From JBQTKD01 sp052389435 (lineage in GTDB: Bacteria; Actinomycetota; Actinomycetes; Sporichthyales; Sporichthyaceae): a stretch of 64,000 bases of DNA. Shown piece by piece: positions 46,048-54,643 of the stretch. The notes under the pieces were generated by a model, which did not search any database, had not been told where the DNA came from, and saw nothing but the letters and a program-made list of their open reading frames with translations. Each line of letters opens with the position of its first letter. The first letter of the stretch is position 1. The stretch spans positions 1-64,000 of the forward strand of contig JBQTIB010000109.1 in NCBI GenBank assembly GCA_052389435.1. The letters run 5' to 3'. Made by a program: the position numbers and the translations under genes.

Positions 46048-46694
46048 CCGAGCACAGCGCCCCGTTCCGTCTGGTGTTCGTATGCACCGGCAACATCTGC
46101 CGGTCCCCGTTCGCCGAGATCCTCGCTCGGCACCTGCTCGACCTGCACGCGTTCCCCGCGCACGTGCAGAGCGGGGGCCTCGGCGCCGTCGTCGGGGCCC
46201 CCATGCACGCGCAGACCCGTCGTGGCCTTGCCCCCTGGGGCCTCGACGTCGAGGCGGCCGAGGGGTTCCGCGGACGCCAACTGACCCGAGAGATCATCGC
46301 CGACGCGGACCTGATCCTCGGGGCAACCACGGAGCACCGCAGCGGCATCGTGCGCCTCGCACCGCGCACGTTGCCCCGTGCCTTCGCGCTGCGCGAGTTC
46401 GCGCGGCTCGCGGCCGCGGTCGATCCGGCCGCCCTGCCCACCGACCCGATCGCCCGAGCCCGCGCACTCGTGCAGGCCGCCCGCGCCAAACGCGGCGCCC
46501 GGCCCGTCGCGCCGGGCGAGGACGACATCGCCGACCCGATGGGCCGGTCCGCGAGCGCCCACGCCGACGCCGGAACGGCCGTCGCCGCGGCGGTGACCGA
46601 GCTCGTGCAGGCCCTGCTCGGCCGCGATCCCCTGCCGCGGCCGGTGGCGTCGACCTCGGACGGGGGATGGCGCGAAGCCGGACGTAGGCCATAG
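46038..46694 (+). CDS. Low molecular weight protein-tyrosine phosphatase
   Basis: A 218-residue enzyme of the arsenate reductase/LMW-PTP fold. The P-loop is FVCTGNICRSP near residues 14-24 (C-X5-R-S), and the general acid Asp is in DDIADPMGRS near 174. It is somewhat longer than the usual 150-160 residues, with a Pro/Ala-rich segment (about 130-165). In Wzc/Wzb systems a LMW-PTP dephosphorylates the BY-kinase; here the kinase is at 26128. The ATG lies inside the last codons of the DUF4012 gene, so translation is coupled. Confidence 0.93.
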   Translation: MPVTEHSAPFRLVFVCTGNICRSPFAEILARHLLDLHAFPAHVQSGGLGAVVGAPMHAQTRRGLAPWGLDVEAAEGFRGRQLTREIIADADLILGATTEHRSGIVRLAPRTLPRAFALREFARLAAAVDPAALPTDPIARARALVQAARAKRGARPVAPGEDDIADPMGRSASAHADAGTAVAAAVTELVQALLGRDPLPRPVASTSDGGWREAGRRP

Positions 46695-46703
46695 TTGGCG
46701 CTC

Positions 46704-48842
46704 ATGTCTGCCGAGCGCGTCCTGCCGCGACCGGGGTCGGCCTCGCCGTTGGGCGCCACCCACGATCCCGCCCGCGGCGGCACCAACTTCGCCCTGTGGT
46801 CGGCGGCGGGCGAATCGGTCACGCTGTGCCTGCTCGACGCCTCGGGCCGGGAGACGGATCGCATCGACCTGCTCGATCGCACCCACCACGTCTGGCACGG
46901 CTTCGTACCCGGGATCGGGCCGGGGCAGCGCTACGGCTACCGGGTGCACGGACCGTGGGATCCCGCCCGCGGCGAGCGGTTCAACTGGGCCAAGCTCCTG
47001 CTCGACCCCTACGCCCGGGCGATCGCCGGCACCTGGACGGCGCACCCGGCCACCTACGGCCACGTCTACGGCGGCAGCGACCTGCTGCGCGATTCGCAGA
47101 ACTCCGCCGCGCACGTCCCGCACGGGATCGTCGTCGCCGACGAGGCGGTCGACACCGGTCCGAGGCCGCAGCGGCCCTGGACCGACACCGTGCTGTACGA
47201 GCTGCACGTGCGCGGGTTCACCAAGGCCCACCCGGACGTGCCCGCCGAGCTGCGCGGCACCTACGCGGGCCTTGGCCACCCGGCCGTCCTGGAGTACCTG
47301 ACCGGACTCGGCGTGACCGCCGTCGAACTCCTGCCGGTGCATCAGTTCCTGAACGAGGAACACCTTCAGGTGCGCGGACGCGGGAACTACTGGGGGTACA
47401 ACACGATCGGGTACTTCGCCCCGCACGGCGCGTACGCGGCGAGCGGGGACACCGGCGGTCAGGTCGCCGAGTTCAAGGCGATGGTCGCCGCGCTGCACGA
47501 GGCGGGCCTCGAGGTGATCCTCGACGTCGTCTACAACCACACCGCCGAGGGCGACGAAACCGGTCCGACGCTGAGCTTTCGCGGCATCGACAACGCCGCG
47601 TACTACCGGCTGCGCGGCGGCCGGCGCTACGACGACACCACGGGCTGCGGCAACACCGTCGACGGCCGCCGACTGCAGGTCGTCGCCCTGATCGCGGACT
47701 CGCTGCGGTACTGGGTGACCGAGATGGGCGTCGACGGCTTCCGGTTCGACCTCGCCCCGGCGCTGCTGCGCGGCGAGGACGGGGTCGACCCGAACGCGGC
47801 GCTGCTCGCGGTGCTCGCCCAGGACCCGGTGCTCAGCCGGGTCAAGCTCATCGCCGAGCCGTGGGACGTCGGCCCCGGCGGGTACCTGCTCGGCGGGTTT
47901 CCGCCCCCGTGGGCGGAGTGGAACGACCGGTACCGGGGCAGCGTGCGGGACTTCTGGCGGCGGGGGGCGGCGGGCGTCGACGATCTGGCCTTCCGCCTGT
48001 CCGGATCCTCCGACGTGTTCGGCTCCCCCGGCCGCGGCCCGACGGCGTCGGTCAACTTCGTCACCGCCCACGACGGGTTCACCCTGCGCGACCTGGTCAG
48101 CTACGACCGCAAGCACAACCTCGCCAACGGCGAGGACAACCGGGACGGCACCGAGGACAACCGCTCGTCCAACCACGGCGTCGAGGGCGAGACCGCCGAC
48201 CCGGCGATCCGTGCCCTGAGGCAGCGTCAGGTTCGCAACCTGCTCGCCAGTCTGGTGCTCTCCCTGGGCGTGCCGATGCTGGTGGCGGGCGACGAACGCG
48301 GCCGGACCCAGCGGGGCAACAACAACGCCTACTGCCTCGACGACCCGACGACGTGGATGGACTGGACCTCCACCCCGCAGGCCGAGGCGCTGACCGGGTT
48401 CGCCACCGCACTGCTGCGCCTGCGGGCCGAGCACGCGGTCTTCCGCGCGGACGCCTTCCTCACCGGTTCCCCGGTGGGCGAAACCGACCACCCGGACGTC
48501 GAGTGGTTCGGGCCCGACGGCGAACCGCTGCGCCACCCGGACTGGAACAACCCCGACCTGCGGACGCTCGGCATGCTCCGCAACGGCGCCGCGGTCAGGC
48601 GCCGCGGGCGCCACGCGGGCCGCGTTCCCGAGCAGAGCTTCCTGCTCCTGCTGCACTCCGGAGCCGCGCCGCAGACGTGCACGCTCCCCGACCTCGGCTG
48701 GGTGCGGGCATACCGTCAGGTGCTCACCACCGTCGGCGAACCCGACGGCCTGCGCCACGGATCCGAACTCAAGCCCGGCACCACCGTCGAGCTTGCCCCG
48801 TCCGCGACACTGCTGTTCGCCGTCGCCGAGACGGATCATTGA
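46704..48842 (+). CDS. glgX: Glycogen debranching enzyme
   Basis: A 712-residue GH13 isoamylase-type enzyme that hydrolyses alpha-1,6 branches of glycogen. The N-terminal CBM48 domain (about 15-110; RGGTNFALWSAAGESV) precedes the barrel. Active-site motifs are DVVYNHTAEG, DGFRFDLAPALL with the nucleophile Asp near 351, LIAEPWDVGPGG with the acid Glu near 385, and VTAHDGFTL with the third Asp near 456. ATG 46704 is preferred over TTG 46695. Together with GlgP (54644) it degrades the glucan that GlgE and GlgB build. Confidence 0.96.
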   Translation: MSAERVLPRPGSASPLGATHDPARGGTNFALWSAAGESVTLCLLDASGRETDRIDLLDRTHHVWHGFVPGIGPGQRYGYRVHGPWDPARGERFNWAKLLLDPYARAIAGTWTAHPATYGHVYGGSDLLRDSQNSAAHVPHGIVVADEAVDTGPRPQRPWTDTVLYELHVRGFTKAHPDVPAELRGTYAGLGHPAVLEYLTGLGVTAVELLPVHQFLNEEHLQVRGRGNYWGYNTIGYFAPHGAYAASGDTGGQVAEFKAMVAALHEAGLEVILDVVYNHTAEGDETGPTLSFRGIDNAAYYRLRGGRRYDDTTGCGNTVDGRRLQVVALIADSLRYWVTEMGVDGFRFDLAPALLRGEDGVDPNAALLAVLAQDPVLSRVKLIAEPWDVGPGGYLLGGFPPPWAEWNDRYRGSVRDFWRRGAAGVDDLAFRLSGSSDVFGSPGRGPTASVNFVTAHDGFTLRDLVSYDRKHNLANGEDNRDGTEDNRSSNHGVEGETADPAIRALRQRQVRNLLASLVLSLGVPMLVAGDERGRTQRGNNNAYCLDDPTTWMDWTSTPQAEALTGFATALLRLRAEHAVFRADAFLTGSPVGETDHPDVEWFGPDGEPLRHPDWNNPDLRTLGMLRNGAAVRRRGRHAGRVPEQSFLLLLHSGAAPQTCTLPDLGWVRAYRQVLTTVGEPDGLRHGSELKPGTTVELAPSATLLFAVAETDH

Positions 48843-48859
48843 GACCCAGATCACATCGT

Positions 48860-48901
48860 GGTTCGGGCGCACGAACCAGTCGCCGGCCCGTTGGGCTGGC
48901 G
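48860..48901 (+). terminator. Hairpins after glgX
   Basis: GGTTCG/CGAACC (about 48860-48877, loop of six) is followed by CGCCGGCCC-GTT-GGGCTGGCG (48881-48901), nine pairs with one G-U. The second is a candidate intrinsic-type terminator; no U-tract follows. Confidence 0.45.
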
Positions 48902-48934
48902 AGAGCCCAGCATTCACCTATGGAGGTCGGCAGC

Positions 48935-50227
48935 ATGCGAGCCACGGAACTGCGGCGGAACGCATCGCGTCGATATGCCACGCCGGCGCTCGCCGCTGTG
49001 CTGCTCGCGGGGCTGAGCGCCTGCGGTGGCGACGACGATCCGGACACGGCCGCTCCCCCGCCGGCCGTCACCCAGAGCGCCGCCCCGACGAACCTGCCGC
49101 CCGCCACGACGACGCTGGTGCCGGAGAAGTTCGCGAACCCGTTCGTGGCCGCCCGTACCGCCGCCGAGCACATGCCGAAGACCGCGGGCGCGCTCGCCTC
49201 CGGTTTCGGAAAGGCCGCCAAGGCCGCCGGGGCGGACACCAAGGCCGCCGAGTTCGCCGCGCAGGCCCAGTACCTGTTCGCCGAGTACGTCTACCTGTCC
49301 ACCCTCGCGATGGACATCGAACTGGTGAAGCCGGACGACCCGAAGAACGTCGACGCCATCGAGGAGTTGGACAAGACCAGCGTCGCGCTCGCCGATCTGG
49401 TCGGCCAGGTCGCGACGAGCGCGCAGCGCAAGGAGTTCCTCGACGGCTGGCGCACGGCGACCAAGGCGCTGGTGGACTCGGCGATCTCCAACGACGCCGC
49501 CGTGGACGAACCCGCGCGCGCGGAGCTGACGGCCTACCCGAAGCGGGCCGCGAAGCTGCTCGGCACGATCTCCAAGGGCGAGTTGGACACCGACGCCTGG
49601 GCCGAGGCGTTCGGCACCCAACTGCTCGCGCTCGACGCGGCGCACCAGGCGGTGAAGAACAAGGAGGACATCGCCTACCGCAAGCTCAACCAGGTGGCGG
49701 CGGGCATGAGCGAGGTGGCGACCACGCTGGCCGCGGCCCTCGCCGAAGGCGGCAAGCTCGCCGGCGACACCGCCTCCGACGGCGCGAAGCTGCGCGCGTC
49801 CTTCTCCCGGCTGCTCACCTCGCACGTCTACCTCGCGCTCACCGCCGTGCTGGTGGACTACTCCCCGCCCGGCGTGCTGGAGATCGAGTCCAGCAGCAGC
49901 GTCGCCACCGCCATCGGCGACAACTCCACCGACATCACCAACGCCATCGGCTCGCTCGCGCCGGACTTCAGCCTGCCGTTCGACCAGTCCTGGGCGGCGC
50001 ACATCAACGACGTGATCGCCTACTCCAAGGCCGCCCGGGAGTCCAACGCCGACGGCCAGACGCGCGCCCTCGCGTCGCTGGAGGCCTACCGGACCGCCGC
50101 CGGAAAGCTCCTGAACGAGGCGAGCAAGGGCGAACTGCCCGCGAACGCCGTCGCGAAGGAGTTCCAGACCCACATCGAGTCGCTGGTCGGGGCCGTCGAC
50201 GCGCTCGCGAAGCGCATGTTCTCCTGA
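48935..50227 (+). CDS. Lipoprotein with two repeated helical domains
   Basis: A 430-residue protein. The lipobox is LSAC in LLAGLSACGGDDD (Cys near 30), followed by a Pro/Thr-rich linker and two homologous helical domains. Corresponding stretches are AKLLGTISKGELDTDAWAEAF with GKLLNEASKGELPANAVAKEF, and EYVYLSTLAMDIEL with SHVYLALTAVLVDY. The H/EYVYLA helix and a later W..H/A...Y pattern resemble secreted actinobacterial helical-bundle proteins of unknown role. GGAGGT lies seven bases upstream of the ATG. It follows glgX, but a functional link is not evident. Confidence 0.78.
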   Translation: MRATELRRNASRRYATPALAAVLLAGLSACGGDDDPDTAAPPPAVTQSAAPTNLPPATTTLVPEKFANPFVAARTAAEHMPKTAGALASGFGKAAKAAGADTKAAEFAAQAQYLFAEYVYLSTLAMDIELVKPDDPKNVDAIEELDKTSVALADLVGQVATSAQRKEFLDGWRTATKALVDSAISNDAAVDEPARAELTAYPKRAAKLLGTISKGELDTDAWAEAFGTQLLALDAAHQAVKNKEDIAYRKLNQVAAGMSEVATTLAAALAEGGKLAGDTASDGAKLRASFSRLLTSHVYLALTAVLVDYSPPGVLEIESSSSVATAIGDNSTDITNAIGSLAPDFSLPFDQSWAAHINDVIAYSKAARESNADGQTRALASLEAYRTAAGKLLNEASKGELPANAVAKEFQTHIESLVGAVDALAKRMFS

Positions 50228-50321
50228 GATGTCCGTTCCGGGCTGAGCCTTCGGGTGCGGATCGCCTGACAGTCCGGTAAACCCCGTGCCGGGAGCCAGC
50301 GGCGGCGCGAATACTGCAGAC

Positions 50322-50651
50322 GTGGCCTTCACGGACCCGTACGACGCCTACCTCGCTCCGCCGGACCCGCACCGGGCCCGGCGCAGCGCGTTGCTCGTCG
50401 GCGCCGTTCTCGCCGGGCTCGTCGCGACCGGCATCGGCGCGTTCGCGCTCATGTCCAGCCTCGCGAACCTGCACGACCCGGGCTTCCGCTGCGACGGGTT
50501 CGCCGACGACGACGCGTGCCTGGCCCAGGCCCAGATCGCTCGGCCGTTCCAGTTGAACGCGGGGCTGTGGGCGATCGCCCTCGCCGCCGCGGTGTGCGCC
50601 ATGGTGTTCGTCACCGCCCTGCTCGCGCAGAGCCGACGTCGTCCGACCTGA
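50322..50651 (+). CDS. Small two-TM membrane protein
   Basis: A 109-residue protein with a short N-terminus (FTDPYDAYLAPPDPHRARR), TM helix 1 (SALLVGAVLAGLVATGIGAFALM), an extracytoplasmic loop with two Cys (FRCDGFADDDACLA), TM helix 2 (GLWAIALAAAVCAMVFVTALLA) and a basic C-terminus. The two cysteines may form a disulfide. GTG 50322 is preferred; GTG 50286 would add 12 residues. No family recognised. Confidence 0.65.
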   Translation: MAFTDPYDAYLAPPDPHRARRSALLVGAVLAGLVATGIGAFALMSSLANLHDPGFRCDGFADDDACLAQAQIARPFQLNAGLWAIALAAAVCAMVFVTALLAQSRRRPT

Positions 50652-50693
50652 CTCCGCGGGTGGCCTCGCCCCGCGTAGACCTGACCGAATCTC

Positions 50694-50710
50694 TCGTTCT
50701 GCGAGAACGA
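50694..50710. promoter_or_regulatory. Palindrome upstream of the STAND gene
   Basis: TCGTTCT-GCG-AGAACGA is a perfect seven-pair inverted repeat in the 168-base spacer between the small membrane protein and the 1263-residue gene, about 110 bases before its ATG. It may end the previous transcript or be an operator. Confidence 0.35.
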
Positions 50711-50819
50711 ATCGGGACAAACCCCGACACTTCGCCGGCGAATCCGCTGATCAACTCGTGCACCCGGCCGGGATAGGGAAGGCTGGACCCTCCCGACCGG
50801 CAAACGATCATGGAATTCG

Positions 50820-53800
50820 ATGACCCCTCCCGTCGCCGCAACCGAACTGCCCAGCCGCCTGGGGCGCTATCTCCTCGGCCCCGTCGTCGGTGTGGGTTCG
50901 GCTGCGGTCGTGGTCCGGGCTCGGGACACGCGCCACGACCTCGACGTGGCGATCAAACTGCTGCGGGTGGCGAGCCCCGGCCTCGCCGAGCGCTTCCTGG
51001 CCGACGGGCGCCGCCTGCGCGAACTGGACAGCCCCTCGGTGGTGCGGGTCCACTACGCCGGCGAGTCCGTCGACGGCCGGCCCTACCTCGTGATGGACCT
51101 GGCGCGGGACTCGCTGGCCGATCGCCTGCGCAGCGCGGAGCTTCCGGCCGACGCCGAGACGCTGAAGGCGACGGTCGCCGCGCTGGCCGAGGGCCTGGCC
51201 GCCCTGCACGCCGCGGGCATCGTCCACCGGAGCATCACCCCGGCCAACCTCCTGCTGATCGGCGAGACCTGGGCCGCGAGCACCGGCCCCGGGATCCTGC
51301 TCGCGCCGGACGAGCGCCTGGTCGTGGCCGACCCGGGTGTCGCGGTCCCCACCCGCATGGCCAAGCGGGATCTGGCCCTGCTCGACCCGACCGCCGTCTA
51401 CCGCGCTCCGGAGTGGGACGCCGAGGCCGCCCCGGACGTGCGCACCGACGTCTACGCCGCCAGCGCCGTGCTCTGGACCCTGGCCGCCGGCAGGCGGCCA
51501 CCGGCGCCCGAGACGCTGGCCGTCGAGGTCCAGGCGGTCCCGGCCGAATGGCGCGAGGTGTTTCTGGCCGGCCTGGCCGGGGATCCCGAACGACGCTTCC
51601 CCGACATCGGGAGCTGGGCCGCGGCGGCACGCGAGGTCCTCGGCATCGGCACGGTGGCGGTGCCCGTGCCCCGGCGCCCGGCCGCGGTGTCTCCGGGCAC
51701 CGCCCCCTACCGCGGGCTCGCGCCCTTCCAACCCGCCGACGCGCCGCTGTTCTTCGGCCGGGCCGCACTCGTCGAGACGCTGCTGGACCGCCTCGCGCGC
51801 CATCCCGTGCTCGTCGTGGCCGGGGCCTCGGGCAGCGGCAAGTCCTCCCTCCTGCGCGCCGGTCTGCTGCCGCGGCTGGAGGCCGGCGCCCTGCCGGGCA
51901 GCGCCGACCGCACCACGTGCCTGTTCACCCCGGGAGACGCCCCGCTGCGCACGCTGGCCGAGCAGTTGACGGCCGCCGGCGCGACCGGGCTGACGGCAGA
52001 GGTCCTGCGGCGCGATCCGGCCGCCGCGCTCGAGGCACTGCACGGCCCGGTGCTGCTGGCGATCGACCAGTTCGAGGAACTGTTCACGCTGTGTCCCGAC
52101 CCGCGCGAGCAGGACGCCTTCCTCGAGGTCATGGCCGTCCTGTCCGGAGCACCGGTCCCCCCGGCTCGGGTGGTGTTGACCGTCCGCGCCGACTTCTACG
52201 CAGCCTGCGCGGCCCGCCCCTGGCTGGCGGCCGCCGTCAACGGCAACCAGGTGCTCGTCGAGCCCATGGCCGCGGACGATCTGCGCGCAGCCGTCGAGGG
52301 ACCGGCGGGGCTGGTGAACCTGCAGCTCGAGGACGGCCTGACGCAGCGCCTGCTCCAGGACACGGGCGCGGACCCCGGCGCCCTGCCGCTGCTCGCGCAC
52401 GCGCTGTGCCAGACCTGGCTGCGACGCGAGGCGAACGTGCTGACCGTCGCCGCCTACGAGGCCGTCGGCGGCGTCGCGGGCGCGGTGGAACGCACCGCCG
52501 AGGCGGTGTGGGCCGTGCTCGACGAGCGGGACCACGTCGCCACCCGCCGGCTGATGCTGCGCCTCGTGCAGACCGGCGACGGCACCCCGGACGTGCGCCG
52601 CACGCTGCGCTGGATCGATCTGAGCAGCTCTCAGCGGGAACTGCTCGGGCCGTTCGTCGAGGCCCGGATCCTCACCCTGGACACCGACGGGATCCGCTTC
52701 GCCCACGAGGCCGTACTGCACTCCTGGGGCCGCCTCGCCGGCTGGCTCGTGGAGAGCCGCGAGGAGCGCCGGGTCGGGGTGCACATGGAGCACGCCGCGG
52801 CCGAGTGGGAACGCGGGGGCCGCCGCGGCGAACAGCTGCTCCGCGGAGTCGCGCTCGCCGCCGCTCTCGACTGGCGCGACCGCCAGCACGGCGACGTGCC
52901 CTTCCAGGTGGCCTCCTTCCTCACCGAGGCCGAGACGGCCGCCTCGGAGGACCTCGCGGCCGCCGACGCCCAGGACGCCCGGACGGAGCGATCGCGTCGT
53001 CGGGTGCTCGTCGGGCTCGGAATCGTGGCGGTCGGCTCCCTTGCCCTCTCGGCGGTTCTCGGCGTCGGACTGCTGCAGTCCGGAAACGACGAGGCGGTCG
53101 CACCGGTGGCTGCGGCACCCCCGGTCGCGCCGGCCGCGGACGCGCAGGCGCTCGCCGCGTCGGCACGCGCCCTCGCGCAGACCGACCCGTTCCTGGCCAC
53201 TGCGCTCGCGGTGCAGTCCGGCGACCGCGGAACCCTCGTCCAGGCACGCCTCGCGCTCGCCGGCGATCGCCTCGTACCCTTCGGCACCCCGATTCCCGTG
53301 GTCGGGGCGCAGTCGCTCGCGCTGCGTTCGGCGGGCGACCTCGCCGCCGTCGGCCGTCGCGACGGATCGATCGACGTACTCGCCCTCGGCGCGGGGCACG
53401 TCCTCGCGACGTTGACCGGGCCGAGCGACGGCGTGCGCGCCGTCGCGTTCTCCCCCGACGGCCTGCGTCTGAACGCCACCGGCGGGGACGGCGCGACGTG
53501 GGAGTGGGACGTCTCCGGCGCCGACCTCGCCGCGGTGCCCGGCCGGCAGGTCGCGGGCTCCGCCTCCGGCGTCTCCGCCTCCGACGCCTCGCTGCCGATC
53601 CCGTCGGGCGACGGCCGCGTCGCGGTCTCGCTGACCGAGACCGCAGCCGTGCAGGTCTGGACCCGCGCGCCGCGCCCGGGCCCGGTCGCGCGCATAGCGG
53701 GCCTCGGTTCCACGGGCGGCGTCCTCGCACTCGCACCCGACGCCGCCACCCTCGCCGTCGGCCTGGCCGACGGCAGCGTGCGCCTGCTGGATCCCTCGAC

Positions 53801-54611
53801 CGGCGTCGAGCGTGCCGTGCTGCGCGGCGGCGGGGCCGCCATCGGCGCCGTGGCCTTCCTCGGCGCCGACCGGGTGGCGACGGGCGACTCCACCGGTGCC
53901 CTGCGCGTCTTCGCGATCGGGGGCGGTCCCGCGCTGCTCGAACGCCTCGGCGCCCACAGCGGCGCGGTCGGCGGCCTGCAGTCGATCGAGGACGGCGTGC
54001 TCAGCGTCGGCGCCGACGGTGCCGTTCGCCTGTGGGGCAGCGATCTGACGGAGCCTCGGAAGCAGGCCCAGCTCGGCGGGGACCTCACCGACGTCGCCGC
54101 AGACCCGGCCGCCGAGTCGGTGCTCGTGGTGAGCAGGTCCGGTCAGACGACCCGGTGGACGCCCCAGGACTCCAGGATCGAATTCCTCGGCGGGACCGGA
54201 GCGACGGCCTGGGGCGCAGCCCTGGCCGGGAGCACCCTTGCCGTGTCGCGAGCCGACGGAACCCTGGCGGCCTGGAGCCTGGCCGGGGACTCCCCCGCGG
54301 TGCGCTGGGAGCGCTCGGCCAATCTCGGCGGCGCGAACGACGTCACGGCGATCGGGTCCGAGGTGTTCGCCGTCCCCGCCGGCGACGGACAGGTGCGGTT
54401 CTGGGACGCCACGACCGGCGCCCCCCTCGGCCCCGCCCTCCCGGCGGGCGGCACGGGCCTGCGGCAGATCGTCGCCGGACCCGACGGCACGGTCTGGACG
54501 GTCGACCGCGACGGTGCCGTGTACCGCTCGGACGTCCTGTCCACCGCCGCGGCGTGCGCGGCGCTGGGCCAGGACTGGCTCGTTCGGACCTCGGCGCCCG
54601 TCTGCCGCTGA
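50820..54611 (+). CDS. Pseudokinase - nSTAND1 NTPase - TM - beta-propeller protein
   Basis: A 1263-residue protein with four parts. (1) Residues 15-280, a Ser/Thr kinase fold: glycine loop GVGSAAVV (24-31), Lys46 in VAIK, APEWD and a DVY segment are kept, but the catalytic loop reads HRSITPAN (136-143), with Ser in place of the catalytic Asp, and the DFG is DPG (171-173). (2) An nSTAND1-type NTPase with Walker A VVAGASGSGKSSLL near 335 and Walker B LLAIDQFEEL near 414, then a winged-helix/arm region. (3) A TM helix near 727-752. (4) A seven-bladed WD40-like propeller to the end. STAND proteins are signal-controlled switches, often in conflict systems. The propeller should be extracytoplasmic, the others cytoplasmic. 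Confidence 0.88.
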   Translation: MTPPVAATELPSRLGRYLLGPVVGVGSAAVVVRARDTRHDLDVAIKLLRVASPGLAERFLADGRRLRELDSPSVVRVHYAGESVDGRPYLVMDLARDSLADRLRSAELPADAETLKATVAALAEGLAALHAAGIVHRSITPANLLLIGETWAASTGPGILLAPDERLVVADPGVAVPTRMAKRDLALLDPTAVYRAPEWDAEAAPDVRTDVYAASAVLWTLAAGRRPPAPETLAVEVQAVPAEWREVFLAGLAGDPERRFPDIGSWAAAAREVLGIGTVAVPVPRRPAAVSPGTAPYRGLAPFQPADAPLFFGRAALVETLLDRLARHPVLVVAGASGSGKSSLLRAGLLPRLEAGALPGSADRTTCLFTPGDAPLRTLAEQLTAAGATGLTAEVLRRDPAAALEALHGPVLLAIDQFEELFTLCPDPREQDAFLEVMAVLSGAPVPPARVVLTVRADFYAACAARPWLAAAVNGNQVLVEPMAADDLRAAVEGPAGLVNLQLEDGLTQRLLQDTGADPGALPLLAHALCQTWLRREANVLTVAAYEAVGGVAGAVERTAEAVWAVLDERDHVATRRLMLRLVQTGDGTPDVRRTLRWIDLSSSQRELLGPFVEARILTLDTDGIRFAHEAVLHSWGRLAGWLVESREERRVGVHMEHAAAEWERGGRRGEQLLRGVALAAALDWRDRQHGDVPFQVASFLTEAETAASEDLAAADAQDARTERSRRRVLVGLGIVAVGSLALSAVLGVGLLQSGNDEAVAPVAAAPPVAPAADAQALAASARALAQTDPFLATALAVQSGDRGTLVQARLALAGDRLVPFGTPIPVVGAQSLALRSAGDLAAVGRRDGSIDVLALGAGHVLATLTGPSDGVRAVAFSPDGLRLNATGGDGATWEWDVSGADLAAVPGRQVAGSASGVSASDASLPIPSGDGRVAVSLTETAAVQVWTRAPRPGPVARIAGLGSTGGVLALAPDAATLAVGLADGSVRLLDPSTGVERAVLRGGGAAIGAVAFLGADRVATGDSTGALRVFAIGGGPALLERLGAHSGAVGGLQSIEDGVLSVGADGAVRLWGSDLTEPRKQAQLGGDLTDVAADPAAESVLVVSRSGQTTRWTPQDSRIEFLGGTGATAWGAALAGSTLAVSRADGTLAAWSLAGDSPAVRWERSANLGGANDVTAIGSEVFAVPAGDGQVRFWDATTGAPLGPALPAGGTGLRQIVAGPDGTVWTVDRDGAVYRSDVLSTAAACAALGQDWLVRTSAPVCR

Positions 54612-54643
54612 CGGTTCGTCAGAAGCAGCCGCGGCTGGAATCG

